Positions 47,013-55,096 of a stretch of 64,000 nucleotides of DNA are shown piece after piece. The position numbers and the translations under genes were made by a program. Source of the stretch: Polaribacter sejongensis. GTDB lineage: Bacteria; Bacteroidota; Bacteroidia; Flavobacteriales; Flavobacteriaceae. The number at the start of each line of letters is the position of its first letter. Position 1 is the stretch's first letter. Under the pieces are notes generated by a model. That model did no database searches and was not told where the DNA came from. It saw nothing but the letters and a program-made list of their open reading frames with translations. The stretch is taken from assembly GCF_038024065.1 (NCBI RefSeq), contig NZ_CP150667.1:682001-746000 (forward strand), in the 5' to 3' direction.

Positions 47013-47419
47013 TTTCTTTTTATTTAAGTGAACAAACCGCTCTATAGCAAAAAGGGTTTCTTCTAAGGTAGTACTTTTTTTTTAAAACTAAAAAATAGCT
47101 CTTAAAAACACGTAGTTATTAATGGAGAATATGTTGTTACAATATTGCTTTTAAGCCCCTATTTATACATTTTACGCTAACACTAGCATGTGTGAAATAA
47201 TTAGCTGCTAACATCAGCTAAAAGCCAAATACGCAAGGAGTTGTTTTATGAAAACAAAGCCAATAATTACTAGAAATTATCTTTGAAAGTTTGTAAAAAG
47301 TAACTACATTCGTCTAGCTGCTAAAAGCATCAAATACTATAGAAGAATAATACTTCTAAAAAGTTTTGATATCCCCTCTTTTTGGTAGTATATAGTTTAA
47401 TTAATAACTTATATAAGTA
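47013..47419. other. Noncoding stretch before the cassette-like region
   Basis: No gene is recognised in these 407 bp. There is a 12-codon frame at 47248 preceded by AAGGAG, too short to call. The stretch ends in a perfect 12-bp palindrome, ACTTATATAAGT (47407-47418), that touches the first core site. Confidence 0.4.
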
Positions 47420-47429
47420 GTTACCCAAC
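47407..47429 (+). other. Left boundary of the cassette-like array (core site)
   Basis: The palindrome ACTTATATAAGT is followed after one base by GTTACCCAAC (47420-47429). The exact reverse complement GTTGGGTAAC occurs at 48003-48012 and 48561-48570 behind the two following genes. In an integron this position would be the insertion point next to attI; no integrase is in the window. Confidence 0.5.
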
Positions 47430-47437
47430 ATTAACAA

Positions 47438-47998
47438 ATGAACTCAAAAACGAAATATTTACTATTCACATTAGGAATTATTGGAACTATTCTAATTATT
47501 TTTAATTCTATTGAATTGTGGTATTGGTATGAATTTAAGTTGGAATTAGAAATTTCGCAAATCCTATTTATAATTGGTTTAATAAGTTTTGGACTATATT
47601 TTATTATTAAAAAAAATCGAAAAATTTTGACTAAAATAATAATTGGAGCTTTTGGAATTTCTCTAATTCTTAATATACATCTTTCGACCAAAAATTTTGA
47701 AAATATATTACGCCAAAATCGACTTTCTGAATATTCTGAATTAAAAACTTGTGTGGAAATGGAAAAAAGATTCGCTGTTGACTTAGAAAAAGGAAAAGTT
47801 AAATACTTTCAGTTTGGTATGTTTTCAATTACAGAAATGAAAGATATTCTAAAATCAAAATATGATATCGAATATTTCTCAATGGGTTGTATGTTAAGGT
47901 CGGAAATGGAATGCTACAATAAATTAGTTGACAAATATTTAAAGGAGAAATATGATAACTCAATAAATGATATTTATAAAGAAATAGGAATTGAATAA
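47438..47998 (+). CDS. Membrane protein of a cassette-borne paralogue pair (1)
   Basis: A 186-residue protein of unknown family. Three hydrophobic helices lie at about 7-24, 40-58 and 65-82. The C-terminal domain (about 105-175) is soluble and has conserved cysteines (LKTCVEMEKRF, MGCMLRSEMECYN). The next gene is a diverged paralogue with the same plan. It starts 8 bp after the core site and ends 4 bp before a copy of the complementary core. Confidence 0.7.
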   Translation: MNSKTKYLLFTLGIIGTILIIFNSIELWYWYEFKLELEISQILFIIGLISFGLYFIIKKNRKILTKIIIGAFGISLILNIHLSTKNFENILRQNRLSEYSELKTCVEMEKRFAVDLEKGKVKYFQFGMFSITEMKDILKSKYDIEYFSMGCMLRSEMECYNKLVDKYLKEKYDNSINDIYKEIGIE

Positions 47999-48013
47999 AA
48001 ACGTTGGGTAACA

Positions 48014-48547
48014 ATGAAGATTAAAATAAAACAAATTACTTTATTACTTTTTCTAGTTAATGCTATTTTTATTTTAGTCAATATTAAATATAAGGACGAA
48101 ATTGTAAGTGTAATTCCTGATTTAGATTATGCAAAACTCTTTTTTTATTTAGGATTTATAAGCTTTATCATCTACTTAATAAGAGGAAAATTAAAAAAGA
48201 CTTTAACCTTTATATTAATTATTACGATTATCTCTTTCTGCTTCTCAATGTTTTTTAACCTACGTTTAGCAAAAGATAACTATAACAGAATCCAATGTAA
48301 TAAAGGAATGTCTGAATATTATAAATATTTTGAATTTAAATCTTGTAAAAAAATTCAAAAGCGATTTGAGGAAGACTTAATAAATGGAGAACTCAAATAT
48401 TTTCAGAATAAATATAATTCCGCTTTGGAATTTGAAGAAAGATTAAAAGATGAATACGGCATTGAACTCATCGGAATAAATTGTACACAGTTTACATCAA
48501 TGAAATGTTATAACAATTTGATAAAAGATTATATAAAAAAAAGATAA
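48014..48547 (+). CDS. Membrane protein of a cassette-borne paralogue pair (2)
   Basis: A 177-residue protein. It has three helices in residues 6-85 and a C-terminal domain with FKSCKKIQKRFEEDLINGEL and CTQFTSMKCYNNL, matching the spacing of cysteines in its neighbour. It starts directly after GTTGGGTAAC (48003-48012). No function can be given; paired paralogues within one unit suggest duplication in place. Confidence 0.7.
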   Translation: MKIKIKQITLLLFLVNAIFILVNIKYKDEIVSVIPDLDYAKLFFYLGFISFIIYLIRGKLKKTLTFILIITIISFCFSMFFNLRLAKDNYNRIQCNKGMSEYYKYFEFKSCKKIQKRFEEDLINGELKYFQNKYNSALEFEERLKDEYGIELIGINCTQFTSMKCYNNLIKDYIKKR

Positions 48548-48670
48548 TTGAATAAAAAACGTTGGGTAACACCGTATATAATTTATTGCTGGCTTCTCGC
48601 TTACTTACGAAAGTCCTCGCGGACTTTTACACTGCCCCCAAAAAGTTAGACACTATTTGAGGGTATTTTT

Positions 48671-49186
48671 ATGGGAAGAAAAGTCAAGTATAGTTACGAT
48701 TTTAAACTACGTTGTGTAGAACAAGTATTAAAAAAAAATCAAGCAGTTTCCACTGTTTCGTTATTGAACGGTATTCATCACACATCTCTTCATAGCTGGG
48801 TTAGTTTTTATGAAAAGCATGGTAAAAAAGGTTTATTACCTAGAGAAAATCAAGAATATAGCTTAAAATTTAAATTGAAAGTTTTAGAATCTATTGTAGA
48901 TGATTCATTATCTTTAAGTCAAGCTTGTTTAAAGTTTAATATTCCAACCAAATCTGCAATAATGAATTGGCAAAGGAATTATAAAAAACTAGGAATTACA
49001 GGCTTAAATAATAAACCAAGAGGAAGACCTAGATCTATGGAATTTAAGAGAGCAAAAAAGAAGTCTAATAAACCTTTAACAAGGGAAGATGAACTTCTAT
49101 TGGAAAATGAATCGTTAAGAGCTGAGCTGGATTTGCTAAAAAAGTTACAAGCCTTAGTTCTAGCAGCGCAAAGCAAAAAGCGCTAG
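48671..49186 (+). CDS. IS3-family OrfA
   Basis: A 171-residue DNA-binding protein with two helix-turn-helix units (residues 10-50 and 62-108) and a leucine-zipper-like end (LLLENESLRAELDLLKKLQA). It binds the terminal repeats of the element. Ribosome slippage at 49138-49144 would join its first 158 residues to the OrfB frame to make the OrfAB transposase. Confidence 0.9.
   Translation: MGRKVKYSYDFKLRCVEQVLKKNQAVSTVSLLNGIHHTSLHSWVSFYEKHGKKGLLPRENQEYSLKFKLKVLESIVDDSLSLSQACLKFNIPTKSAIMNWQRNYKKLGITGLNNKPRGRPRSMEFKRAKKKSNKPLTREDELLLENESLRAELDLLKKLQALVLAAQSKKR
49138..49144 (+). other. Slippery heptamer for -1 frameshifting
   Basis: A AAA AAG stands in phase with OrfA (CTA AAA AAG). After a -1 slip the frame reads on without a stop through KQKALAITELRHKYSLELLL into OrfB, the usual junction of IS150-type transposases. 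Confidence 0.8.
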
Positions 49187-49242
49187 CCATAACAGAATTA
49201 AGGCATAAGTATAGTTTAGAATTATTACTAAATCATACCAAT

Positions 49243-50022
49243 ATGGCAAGAAGCAGTTATTATTATCACAAAAAAAGAAGTCAATTAACAGATAAATATG
49301 AAGAGGTAAAAATCTTAATTAAAGAGATATATCATTATCATAAAGGAAGATATGGTTATAGAAGAATCACCTTAGAAATAAACAAAAGAGGACTTGTTAT
49401 AAATCATAAAACAATTTTAAGATTAATGCGAAAATTAGGTTTAAAAAGTTTGATAAGAATTAAAAAATATAAATCTTACAAAGGACAGATAGGTGAAATA
49501 GCACCCAATATATTTCAACGTAATTTTAAAACAACCAAACCTAATACAAAATGGGCAACTGATATTACCGAATTTAAAGTCTTTGGAAATAAATTATATT
49601 TATCACCAATAATTGATTTATACAATGGCGAAATAGTTAGTTATGAATTATCTGAAAGACCTAACTTCGAACAAGTGGTTAAGATGCTAAAAAAGTCTTT
49701 TAAGAAGGTTCCTAACCAAGCAAACATTATATTACATTCAGATCAAGGTTGGCAATATCAAATGAAACAATATCAACGGTTATTAAAAGAAAAAGGAATT
49801 ACACAAAGTATGTCTAGAAAAGGAAACTGTCTAGACAATGCAATAATTGAAAATTTCTTTGGTATCTTAAAATCTGAATTATTTTATTTAAACAAATACA
49901 TATCGATTATTCAATTGAAAAAAGAAATTAAAGAGTATATAAAATATTATAATACAGAAAGAATTAAACTAAATTTAAATGGAATGAGCCCAGTAGAATA
50001 TAGAGCTCTTTATTATCAATAA
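49243..50022 (+). CDS. IS3-family OrfB (DDE transposase)
   Basis: A 259-residue frame containing HTH_21 (YHYHKGRYGYRRITLEINKR) and the rve integrase core. The catalytic triad is D in ATDITEFKVF, D in LHSDQGWQYQ, and E in DNAIIENFFGILKSE. The frame is open upstream to the slip site, so the active protein is probably an OrfAB fusion and the ATG at 49243 is internal. Confidence 0.92.
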   Translation: MARSSYYYHKKRSQLTDKYEEVKILIKEIYHYHKGRYGYRRITLEINKRGLVINHKTILRLMRKLGLKSLIRIKKYKSYKGQIGEIAPNIFQRNFKTTKPNTKWATDITEFKVFGNKLYLSPIIDLYNGEIVSYELSERPNFEQVVKMLKKSFKKVPNQANIILHSDQGWQYQMKQYQRLLKEKGITQSMSRKGNCLDNAIIENFFGILKSELFYLNKYISIIQLKKEIKEYIKYYNTERIKLNLNGMSPVEYRALYYQ

Positions 50023-50152
50023 TTAATTATAAATTTGTCTAAGCTTTTGGGTGCAGTCTACTTTCTTGGTTGGTAATTATTTACTAAATTAGTTGCTTAA
50101 AACACGCAACAAACCATATACAACAACGTTATGCCCAATTAGAAAAAATCAT

Positions 50153-52105
50153 ATGCCTAAAAGAGTAAATCAACACGAAATTGAAGATATTTCAAGAGCA
50201 AAATTTCAACTTGCTCTACCAAGAAAATGGGTCTTTAGAGATAAATCTAAAGATTACGGAATTGATGGAGAAGTTGAACTTTTTGATAATGCAAAAACAC
50301 CTCAAGGTTTAGTTTTTTGGGTTCAGTTGAAAGCAACAGAATCAACAGAAAAATCTATCATTCTAAATGTTGATTTTAGTATTGAAACCTTACAATATTA
50401 TAAAACTCTTGATATTCCCATATTACTTGTTCGTTATTCTGATTCTGACGATACAATTTATGTTAAATGGATTCATAATGTAGATTTGTTTTTTTCTAAA
50501 AAAGAAGCAAAAACATTTAGAATAAAACTTTCAGAAGATGATAAGTGGCTTGAAACTACAAATAAAAAAATTGAAAATTATCTAAAGAAAATAAGAAACT
50601 TAAAATCTGGTTTATTTAGTTTCCCTATTCCTATTTCGATAATAATTAAAGAAACTAAAATTAATGATACCTCAAAAAGAATTATATTAACTCAATTAAA
50701 AAAACAATTACAAGAATATACAGATTTTGTTACTTTTTCTGAAGATGAGAATTCTCTTATAGAAATTACATTATCTAAAAAAGAACTTAAAATAAATATT
50801 TCGGAATTAAGTGGATGTTCTTTTCATAGTATTGATATAATCAAAAAAGATAATTTTTCAACAGAGATTACAAAAAACATATTACTTGGAATAGCTATAG
50901 GATTAATTAAATTAAACCAAATTGAATATGCTGGTAAAATAATTTTTGAGAACAACCTTGAGTCAATACTATTAGAAAAAACTGAATTATTAGAGTTTTG
51001 CTTAGCTCCACTTTTTAATTCTACATTTTTAAAAAACACATTAAGTCTTGTTGGGAAAATTCTAGATGATGAAAAATTTATTGGTTTAAATTTAATGACC
51101 CAAATAAATTTACTACTTGTCTCAAACTCAAAAAGTGAGCGAATAAATAAAATAATTGAGGATTTTCTAAAACTAAGACTTGAAAAAACAATAGTGAATA
51201 CGGATAAACAACAAATTGGAATTTCACATTATAACATTGGTAATCACTTTAGCGGTAGAGGTGAGTTTGAAAAGTCTATATATCATTATAATTTAGCTAG
51301 AAAATATGCTCCAATTTATTTAGACCAATTCTACTTTTTTAATGAAATAGCGAGTATGCTTTTCCGTTCGGGAAAATATAAAATGGCTTCAAAATTATAT
51401 TCTAAATCATTAGAATTAAAAGAAGACAACAGTACAATGGCACTTTATGCTGATTCATTAATGTATGCAGGTGAATACACTAATGCTTTAGTGTATTTCA
51501 ACAAATATCTCGACCATTCTGAAAAACCTGTTGATGAATTTCTTCTTAAAACCATTTGTCTTCAATCAATAATTAATGATTATGGCATTGAACATCAAAT
51601 ACGAAATGGAAAAGAAGCAAGTAAATTTGCGGACTTAAGCTTAATTAAAAAGAGCGAAAATCCAATCACCACATTAAATAAAGCATTAAAATATGATATG
51701 CTTTCAGGTTTAGCTTGGTTCAATTTAGGTATTTCATACACAGATATAAAGGATAAATACAAAGCTACTTTTAGTTTTACAATGGCTGGATTAACTCAAA
51801 ATAATGATATTGAGGCTTGGAGAAACGCGACTTTATGTAGTTTCCATTCGAATGAATCTATAGCATTACTTCCATTAATAATAAAGACTGCATATTTTTA
51901 TAATAAAGAAGATTATTTAGAACAATTGTATATTGAATTAGAAAATCAAATTCAAACTGAATCAATAAACGATATTATTGAAGTAATAGAACAATTACTT
52001 CCTAAAAAAGAGAAATTGAATGATATTCCAACTGTTAGAATATTAAATCCAAAAGGTAAGTTTGAAAGTATTCATGAAATAATAAAAGGGCATAACACCG
52101 TATAA
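50153..52105 (+). CDS. DUF4365 and TPR protein
   Basis: A 650-residue protein. The start at MPKRVNQHEIEDISRAKFQL leaves the attC-like core outside; the longer frame would run through it. Residues 8-140 are DUF4365, a PD-(D/E)xK-like fold with DYGIDGEVELF and VQLKATES as the likely catalytic acids and lysine. Residues 370-600 hold TPR repeats (YNIGNHFSGRGEFEKSIYHY). Similar proteins occur in defence islands. Its last residues (KGHNTV) are encoded by the next site, so the 3' end was shaped by the cassette end. Confidence 0.8.
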   Translation: MPKRVNQHEIEDISRAKFQLALPRKWVFRDKSKDYGIDGEVELFDNAKTPQGLVFWVQLKATESTEKSIILNVDFSIETLQYYKTLDIPILLVRYSDSDDTIYVKWIHNVDLFFSKKEAKTFRIKLSEDDKWLETTNKKIENYLKKIRNLKSGLFSFPIPISIIIKETKINDTSKRIILTQLKKQLQEYTDFVTFSEDENSLIEITLSKKELKINISELSGCSFHSIDIIKKDNFSTEITKNILLGIAIGLIKLNQIEYAGKIIFENNLESILLEKTELLEFCLAPLFNSTFLKNTLSLVGKILDDEKFIGLNLMTQINLLLVSNSKSERINKIIEDFLKLRLEKTIVNTDKQQIGISHYNIGNHFSGRGEFEKSIYHYNLARKYAPIYLDQFYFFNEIASMLFRSGKYKMASKLYSKSLELKEDNSTMALYADSLMYAGEYTNALVYFNKYLDHSEKPVDEFLLKTICLQSIINDYGIEHQIRNGKEASKFADLSLIKKSENPITTLNKALKYDMLSGLAWFNLGISYTDIKDKYKATFSFTMAGLTQNNDIEAWRNATLCSFHSNESIALLPLIIKTAYFYNKEDYLEQLYIELENQIQTESINDIIEVIEQLLPKKEKLNDIPTVRILNPKGKFESIHEIIKGHNTV

Positions 52106-52225
52106 ACTTTATTGCTGGTTTTAGCTCACTTGGGAAATTCCTCCGGAATTTCGCCGTTCGTACTTTATTTACTAAATTCACTGCTTAAACAACGCAACAA
52201 AGCTTATACAAAAACGTTACCACAC
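52088..52225 (+). repeat. attC-like site 2
   Basis: A 138-bp site. It begins GGGCATAAC (reverse complement of the core at 50128) and ends with the next core GTTACCACAC (52216-52225). Inside, ACCGTATAAACTTTATTGCT is mirrored by ACGCAACAAAGCTTATACA, around a central hairpin GGAAATTC-CTCC-GGAATTTC. Confidence 0.75.
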
Positions 52226-52227
52226 AT

Positions 52228-52836
52228 TTGAAAAAAATAATCTTAATAGCATCAATATTACTAATCGGAACAATTGCTTTCGGTCAAACTAAAAATGAAT
52301 TTGAATCGACCAAATTAGATAGTCTTTCACAAAAAGAAATTTATCGGATTGAAGTGGCGGAATTTCAAAGGTTGGAATTAATTGAGCTCAAGAATGGTGA
52401 ATTTAAGGGCGATTTAATCCATTCAGTCTGGAAAACAAACCGAAAAGAAGAGCAAAAGAAAAAAATTGTCCAAAAAATAAAAGTGCCTGAAAAAATGGTA
52501 AAAAAGTTGATGGCGGAATTGAGAAACGATGGATTTGAAAATTTGAAAGATTGTAACGAAATTGAAGATTGTATTGTGGGGTTGGATGGAACTACAATTA
52601 CTTTCAGTTTTCTGAAAAACGGAGTGAATAAAAGTGCTTCATATTGGGAATTGGAATCGGACTATTACTATAAAACAAATTCAGTTCAATTACCTCTCGA
52701 AGTTCTGGAAGCAAGAAAAATATTTGGAATTGTAAACCAAGAAATTGACTTAAAAAAACAATTTGAGAATTTTACCAGTCGATTACCCATTGGAAAATAT
52801 ATGTTTAATGGAATAATTATGGAAAGAAAAAGATAA
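52228..52836 (+). CDS. Secreted protein of unknown function
   Basis: A 202-residue protein read from a TTG start that lies 2 bp after the core site. A signal peptide is clear (KKIILIASILLIGTIAFGQT). The rest is rich in Lys and Glu with one pair of cysteines (LKDCNEIEDCIVG). No family is recognised. The unusual start and lack of a leader suggest that transcription comes from further upstream. Confidence 0.65.
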   Translation: MKKIILIASILLIGTIAFGQTKNEFESTKLDSLSQKEIYRIEVAEFQRLELIELKNGEFKGDLIHSVWKTNRKEEQKKKIVQKIKVPEKMVKKLMAELRNDGFENLKDCNEIEDCIVGLDGTTITFSFLKNGVNKSASYWELESDYYYKTNSVQLPLEVLEARKIFGIVNQEIDLKKQFENFTSRLPIGKYMFNGIIMERKR

Positions 52837-52839
52837 AAC

Positions 52840-52978
52840 GTGTGGTAACAACGTGTATAATTAATTGCTTGGGTCTGTGTGTACTCGGAAAATCCTACGG
52901 ATTTCCCTAACGTTGAGTTTAATTTATTAAATTAGTTGTGTAACCCACGCAACAAACCATATACAACAACGTTGTAAG
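52840..52978 (+). repeat. attC-like site 3
   Basis: A 139-bp site. It begins GTGTGGTAAC (reverse complement of the core at 52216) and ends with the next core GTTGTAAG (52971-52978). AACGTGTATAATTAATTGCT faces ACGCAACAAACCATATACA, with TTGCTTGGGT/ACCCACGCAA and a central hairpin GGAAAATCC-TAC-GGATTTCC. Confidence 0.75.
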
Positions 52979-53016
52979 TAATTTTTCAAAAAAGATAATT
53001 ATTGCAAAAAAAAAAC

Positions 53017-53487
53017 ATGAAATTAAAAGATATATTCAAACTGTTATTAGTTCTATTTGTTTTTAATCCATTTCTAATTTCTTGTAAGGAGAAGCAAAAA
53101 AAAACCGTTAAAAACTTTACGAATGAAAAAATAGTAGAACAAAACTCAAAAATAAACACTGATTCCCTAGTTTATTCTGAAAAAGACCAATCCAAATCTG
53201 ATTATACACAAAATATTTTGAGAGGAAGAATGACATTAGGACATGAAGTTAGTAGTTTTTCCCCTTGTGGAGATAATAATGAATTTTGGATTTTGGCGGA
53301 AGAGGAATTTTATGAATTATACTATAATTTAACAAAAAACAAAGAACCTTACTCCCCAATATTTGTGAGTATTGAAATTATTGATAAAGGAAAATCAGAA
53401 GATGGATTTGCTGCTGATTATGAAAGCACTTACGAGGTCGTAAATATTCTAGAGGCAAGAAACGTCTCAGACATAGACTGTGAATAA
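53017..53487 (+). CDS. Lipoprotein of unknown function
   Basis: A 156-residue lipoprotein. The ATG at 53017 gives KLLLVLFVFNPFLISC as signal and lipobox; an in-frame TTG five codons earlier is less likely. The mature part has a Lys/Asn-rich start and then RGRMTLGHEVSSFSPCGDNN, a form seen in small secreted proteins of unknown role. Two further cysteines occur. It is the only gene of its cassette. Confidence 0.65.
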   Translation: MKLKDIFKLLLVLFVFNPFLISCKEKQKKTVKNFTNEKIVEQNSKINTDSLVYSEKDQSKSDYTQNILRGRMTLGHEVSSFSPCGDNNEFWILAEEEFYELYYNLTKNKEPYSPIFVSIEIIDKGKSEDGFAADYESTYEVVNILEARNVSDIDCE

Positions 53488-53492
53488 AACTG

Positions 53493-53695
53493 CTTACAAC
53501 AAAACCTATAAACAATACGGGCTTAGGTTTTAAACGCTAAGGTCAGTGTATATTTATAAAGTCCGTAAAATCTTTTGGATTTTGCTTTGGACAGGAAAAG
53601 AAAAAACAAAACAAAAAGATTTCGCTACGTGCGTAGCGGCAAGCAAACGCTAGTTTGCTCCCGTACTGTTCATAGCTAAACCGTAGCACAATAAC
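53493..53695 (+). repeat. attC-like site 4 (long form)
   Basis: It begins CTTACAAC (reverse complement of the core at 52971) and ends with GTAGCACAATAAC (53683-53695), the next core. At about 200 bp it is longer than sites 1-3. CCTATAAACAATACGGGC is mirrored by CCCGTACTGTTCATAGCT, with further hairpins between (CGCTACGTGCGTAGCG, AGCAAACGCTAGTTTGCT). Confidence 0.65.
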
Positions 53696-53720
53696 AAAAA
53701 AACTCATAAAAAGAAGAAAA

Positions 53721-54173
53721 ATGAATGAAATACAAACACACGGATACAAATTGGCTTCTAAAGGAAAAAGATTAATTGCGACTATAATTGAAGGGTTAAT
53801 TTTTGGAGTTTTATTTTTAGTAATTTATTTAATTATGGGAAAATCTGTTTCTGAATTTTGGGCAGATTTTGAGAGTGACTTTCAATTTTTAGATATAATT
53901 TATTCTTTAGTGACCGGAATAATTATTGGAGCAATATTTTATCCAATATTTATTGGGAATTTAGGACACAGAATATATAACCTAAAAGTGATTTCAGAGG
54001 AAACAGGAGAAGATTATAATAAACCTGAAAAAGGGGCGATTAGAGAAGGTTTAAAACACGTGCTTGGATATTTGCTTATCCCAAGTATTTGGATATTATG
54101 GGACAAAAAAAATCAGAATTTATACGATAAAATAACAAAAACATTAGTTGTCGAAAAAAAGACGAACGAATAA
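53721..54173 (+). CDS. RDD-family membrane protein
   Basis: A 150-residue protein. RDD domains have conserved R, D, D; here YKLASKGKRLIATIIEGLIF starts the domain with D replaced by E, and NLGHRIYNLKVI and WDKKNQNLYDKITKTLVV close it. Three helices lie at about 21-42, 60-78 and 108-128. Some family members are Na+/H+ antiporters. It is the single gene of its unit. Confidence 0.75.
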   Translation: MNEIQTHGYKLASKGKRLIATIIEGLIFGVLFLVIYLIMGKSVSEFWADFESDFQFLDIIYSLVTGIIIGAIFYPIFIGNLGHRIYNLKVISEETGEDYNKPEKGAIREGLKHVLGYLLIPSIWILWDKKNQNLYDKITKTLVVEKKTNE

Positions 54174-54177
54174 TAAT

Positions 54178-54302
54178 GTGCTACAACAGCGTATTTAATT
54201 TATTGTTGGCTTCTCTCCTATTTACCAAAGTACTCGCGGAGTTTCTTGGTTTGTAATTAGTTGCTTGAAACACAAAACTAAGCTTATACAAACACATTAG
54301 CC
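54178..54302 (+). repeat. attC-like site 5
   Basis: A 125-bp site. It begins GTGCTAC (reverse complement of GTAGCAC at 53683) and ends with ATTAGCC (54296-54302), where other cores have GTT. AGCGTATTTAATTTATTGTT and TAAGCTTATACAAACAC are the conserved inner arms, with a central hairpin AAAGTACTCGCGGAGTTT nearly identical to that of site 1. Confidence 0.7.
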
Positions 54303-54325
54303 ATAAGCAGGAAAAACCGACCAAA

Positions 54326-55048
54326 ATGGAAGAAAAATCAAGACTTTCGAGATTAACTGCTATTCTAACCCAATTGCAATCAAAACGAATATTGACAGCA
54401 CGAGAAATTGCTGAAAAACATAATGTAAGTATTCGAACCATATATAGAGACATTAGAACTATTGAAAACTCAGGAATTCCGATAATTACGGAAGAAGGAA
54501 AAGGATATTCTCTAATGGATGGTTTTAATCTTCCACCCGTTATGTTTACTGAAAAAGAAGCAAATGCTTTGATTACTGCGGAACAACTTATATTAAAAAA
54601 TAAAGACAAATCTTTCGCAATAGAATATCAAAATGCAGTTGCTAAAATAAAATCAATATTAAGACATTCACAAAAAGAAAAAATTGAATTCTTATCAGAA
54701 AGAATACATTTCAGAAATAATACAGAAAATCAGAAAACAAGTGGCTATTTAATGATTATCCAATCTGCTATTTCAGATTTTAATCTTATTGAAATAGAAT
54801 ATCAATCCTTACAAGGAGAAAACACTAAACGTACTATTGAACCTTTCGCTTTGTATAGTACTCAAGAAAATTGGCTTTTAATTACTGTATGTAGATTAAG
54901 AAAAGATTTTAGGGTTTTTAGATTAGATCATATTCAGAAATTGATTGTTAAAAATCAGTATTTTGAACCTCAAAAAATAACACTTCAAGAATATTTTGAA
55001 ATTTGTAGAGAAAAATACTTAACAACCCCTGACACACCTTTGTCATAA
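54326..55048 (+). CDS. YafY-type HTH/WYL regulator
   Basis: A 240-residue regulator. An HTH_11 domain (RILTAREIAEKHNVSIRTIY) is followed by a linker and a WYL domain at about 145-235 (IEIEYQSLQGENTKRTIEPF, LLITVCRLRKDFRVFRLDHI). WYL domains sense small nucleic acid or nucleotide ligands. It heads a three-gene unit and probably controls the two genes behind it. Confidence 0.88.
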   Translation: MEEKSRLSRLTAILTQLQSKRILTAREIAEKHNVSIRTIYRDIRTIENSGIPIITEEGKGYSLMDGFNLPPVMFTEKEANALITAEQLILKNKDKSFAIEYQNAVAKIKSILRHSQKEKIEFLSERIHFRNNTENQKTSGYLMIIQSAISDFNLIEIEYQSLQGENTKRTIEPFALYSTQENWLLITVCRLRKDFRVFRLDHIQKLIVKNQYFEPQKITLQEYFEICREKYLTTPDTPLS

Positions 55049-55056
55049 TCTGCATT

Positions 55057-55064
55057 TACTTTTG
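55057..55064 (+). promoter_or_regulatory. Candidate -7 box before the effector-binding-type gene
   Basis: TACTTTTG fits TAnnTTTG and lies 32 bp before the ATG at 55097. A CTTTG lies 14 bp upstream, too near for a good -33 element. It could give the two downstream genes their own promoter. Confidence 0.4.
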
Positions 55065-55096
55065 CAACATTATAAATCATAAAATTATATAAAAAT

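Larger units (their letters stand above)
48628..50060 (+). mobile_element. IS3-family insertion sequence (IS150-like)
   Basis: A 1433-bp element. Terminal inverted repeats match at 21 of 25 positions: left starts TACACTGCCCCCAAAAAGTT, right ends TTTGGGTGCAGTCTA. A 4-bp target duplication CTTT flanks it (48624-48627 and 50061-50064). Two overlapping-phase frames encode OrfA and OrfB with an A AAA AAG slip site at 49138-49144. Both frames are intact, so the element may still move. Confidence 0.92.
48561..50136 (+). repeat. attC-like site 1, interrupted by an IS element
   Basis: The left end GTTGGGTAAC (48561-48570) is the reverse complement of the core at 47420. It continues with ACCGTATATAATTTATTGCT and a hairpin half AAAGTCCTCGCGGACTTT (48610-48627). 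The right part resumes at 50065 with CTTGGTTGG, runs through TTAGTTGCTTAAAACACGCA and ATATACAACAAC, and ends in the next core GTTATGCCC (50128-50136). Without the IS it is about 140 bp, like the sites that follow. Confidence 0.7.

Noticed and set aside
47248..47286. 12-codon frame with AAGGAG upstream
   Set aside because: Too short to support, and no conserved context; SD-like sites have little weight in this group.
50093..50152. Longer start of the DUF4365-TPR gene
   Set aside because: It would translate the attC-like core and lies before the recognised DUF4365 opening.
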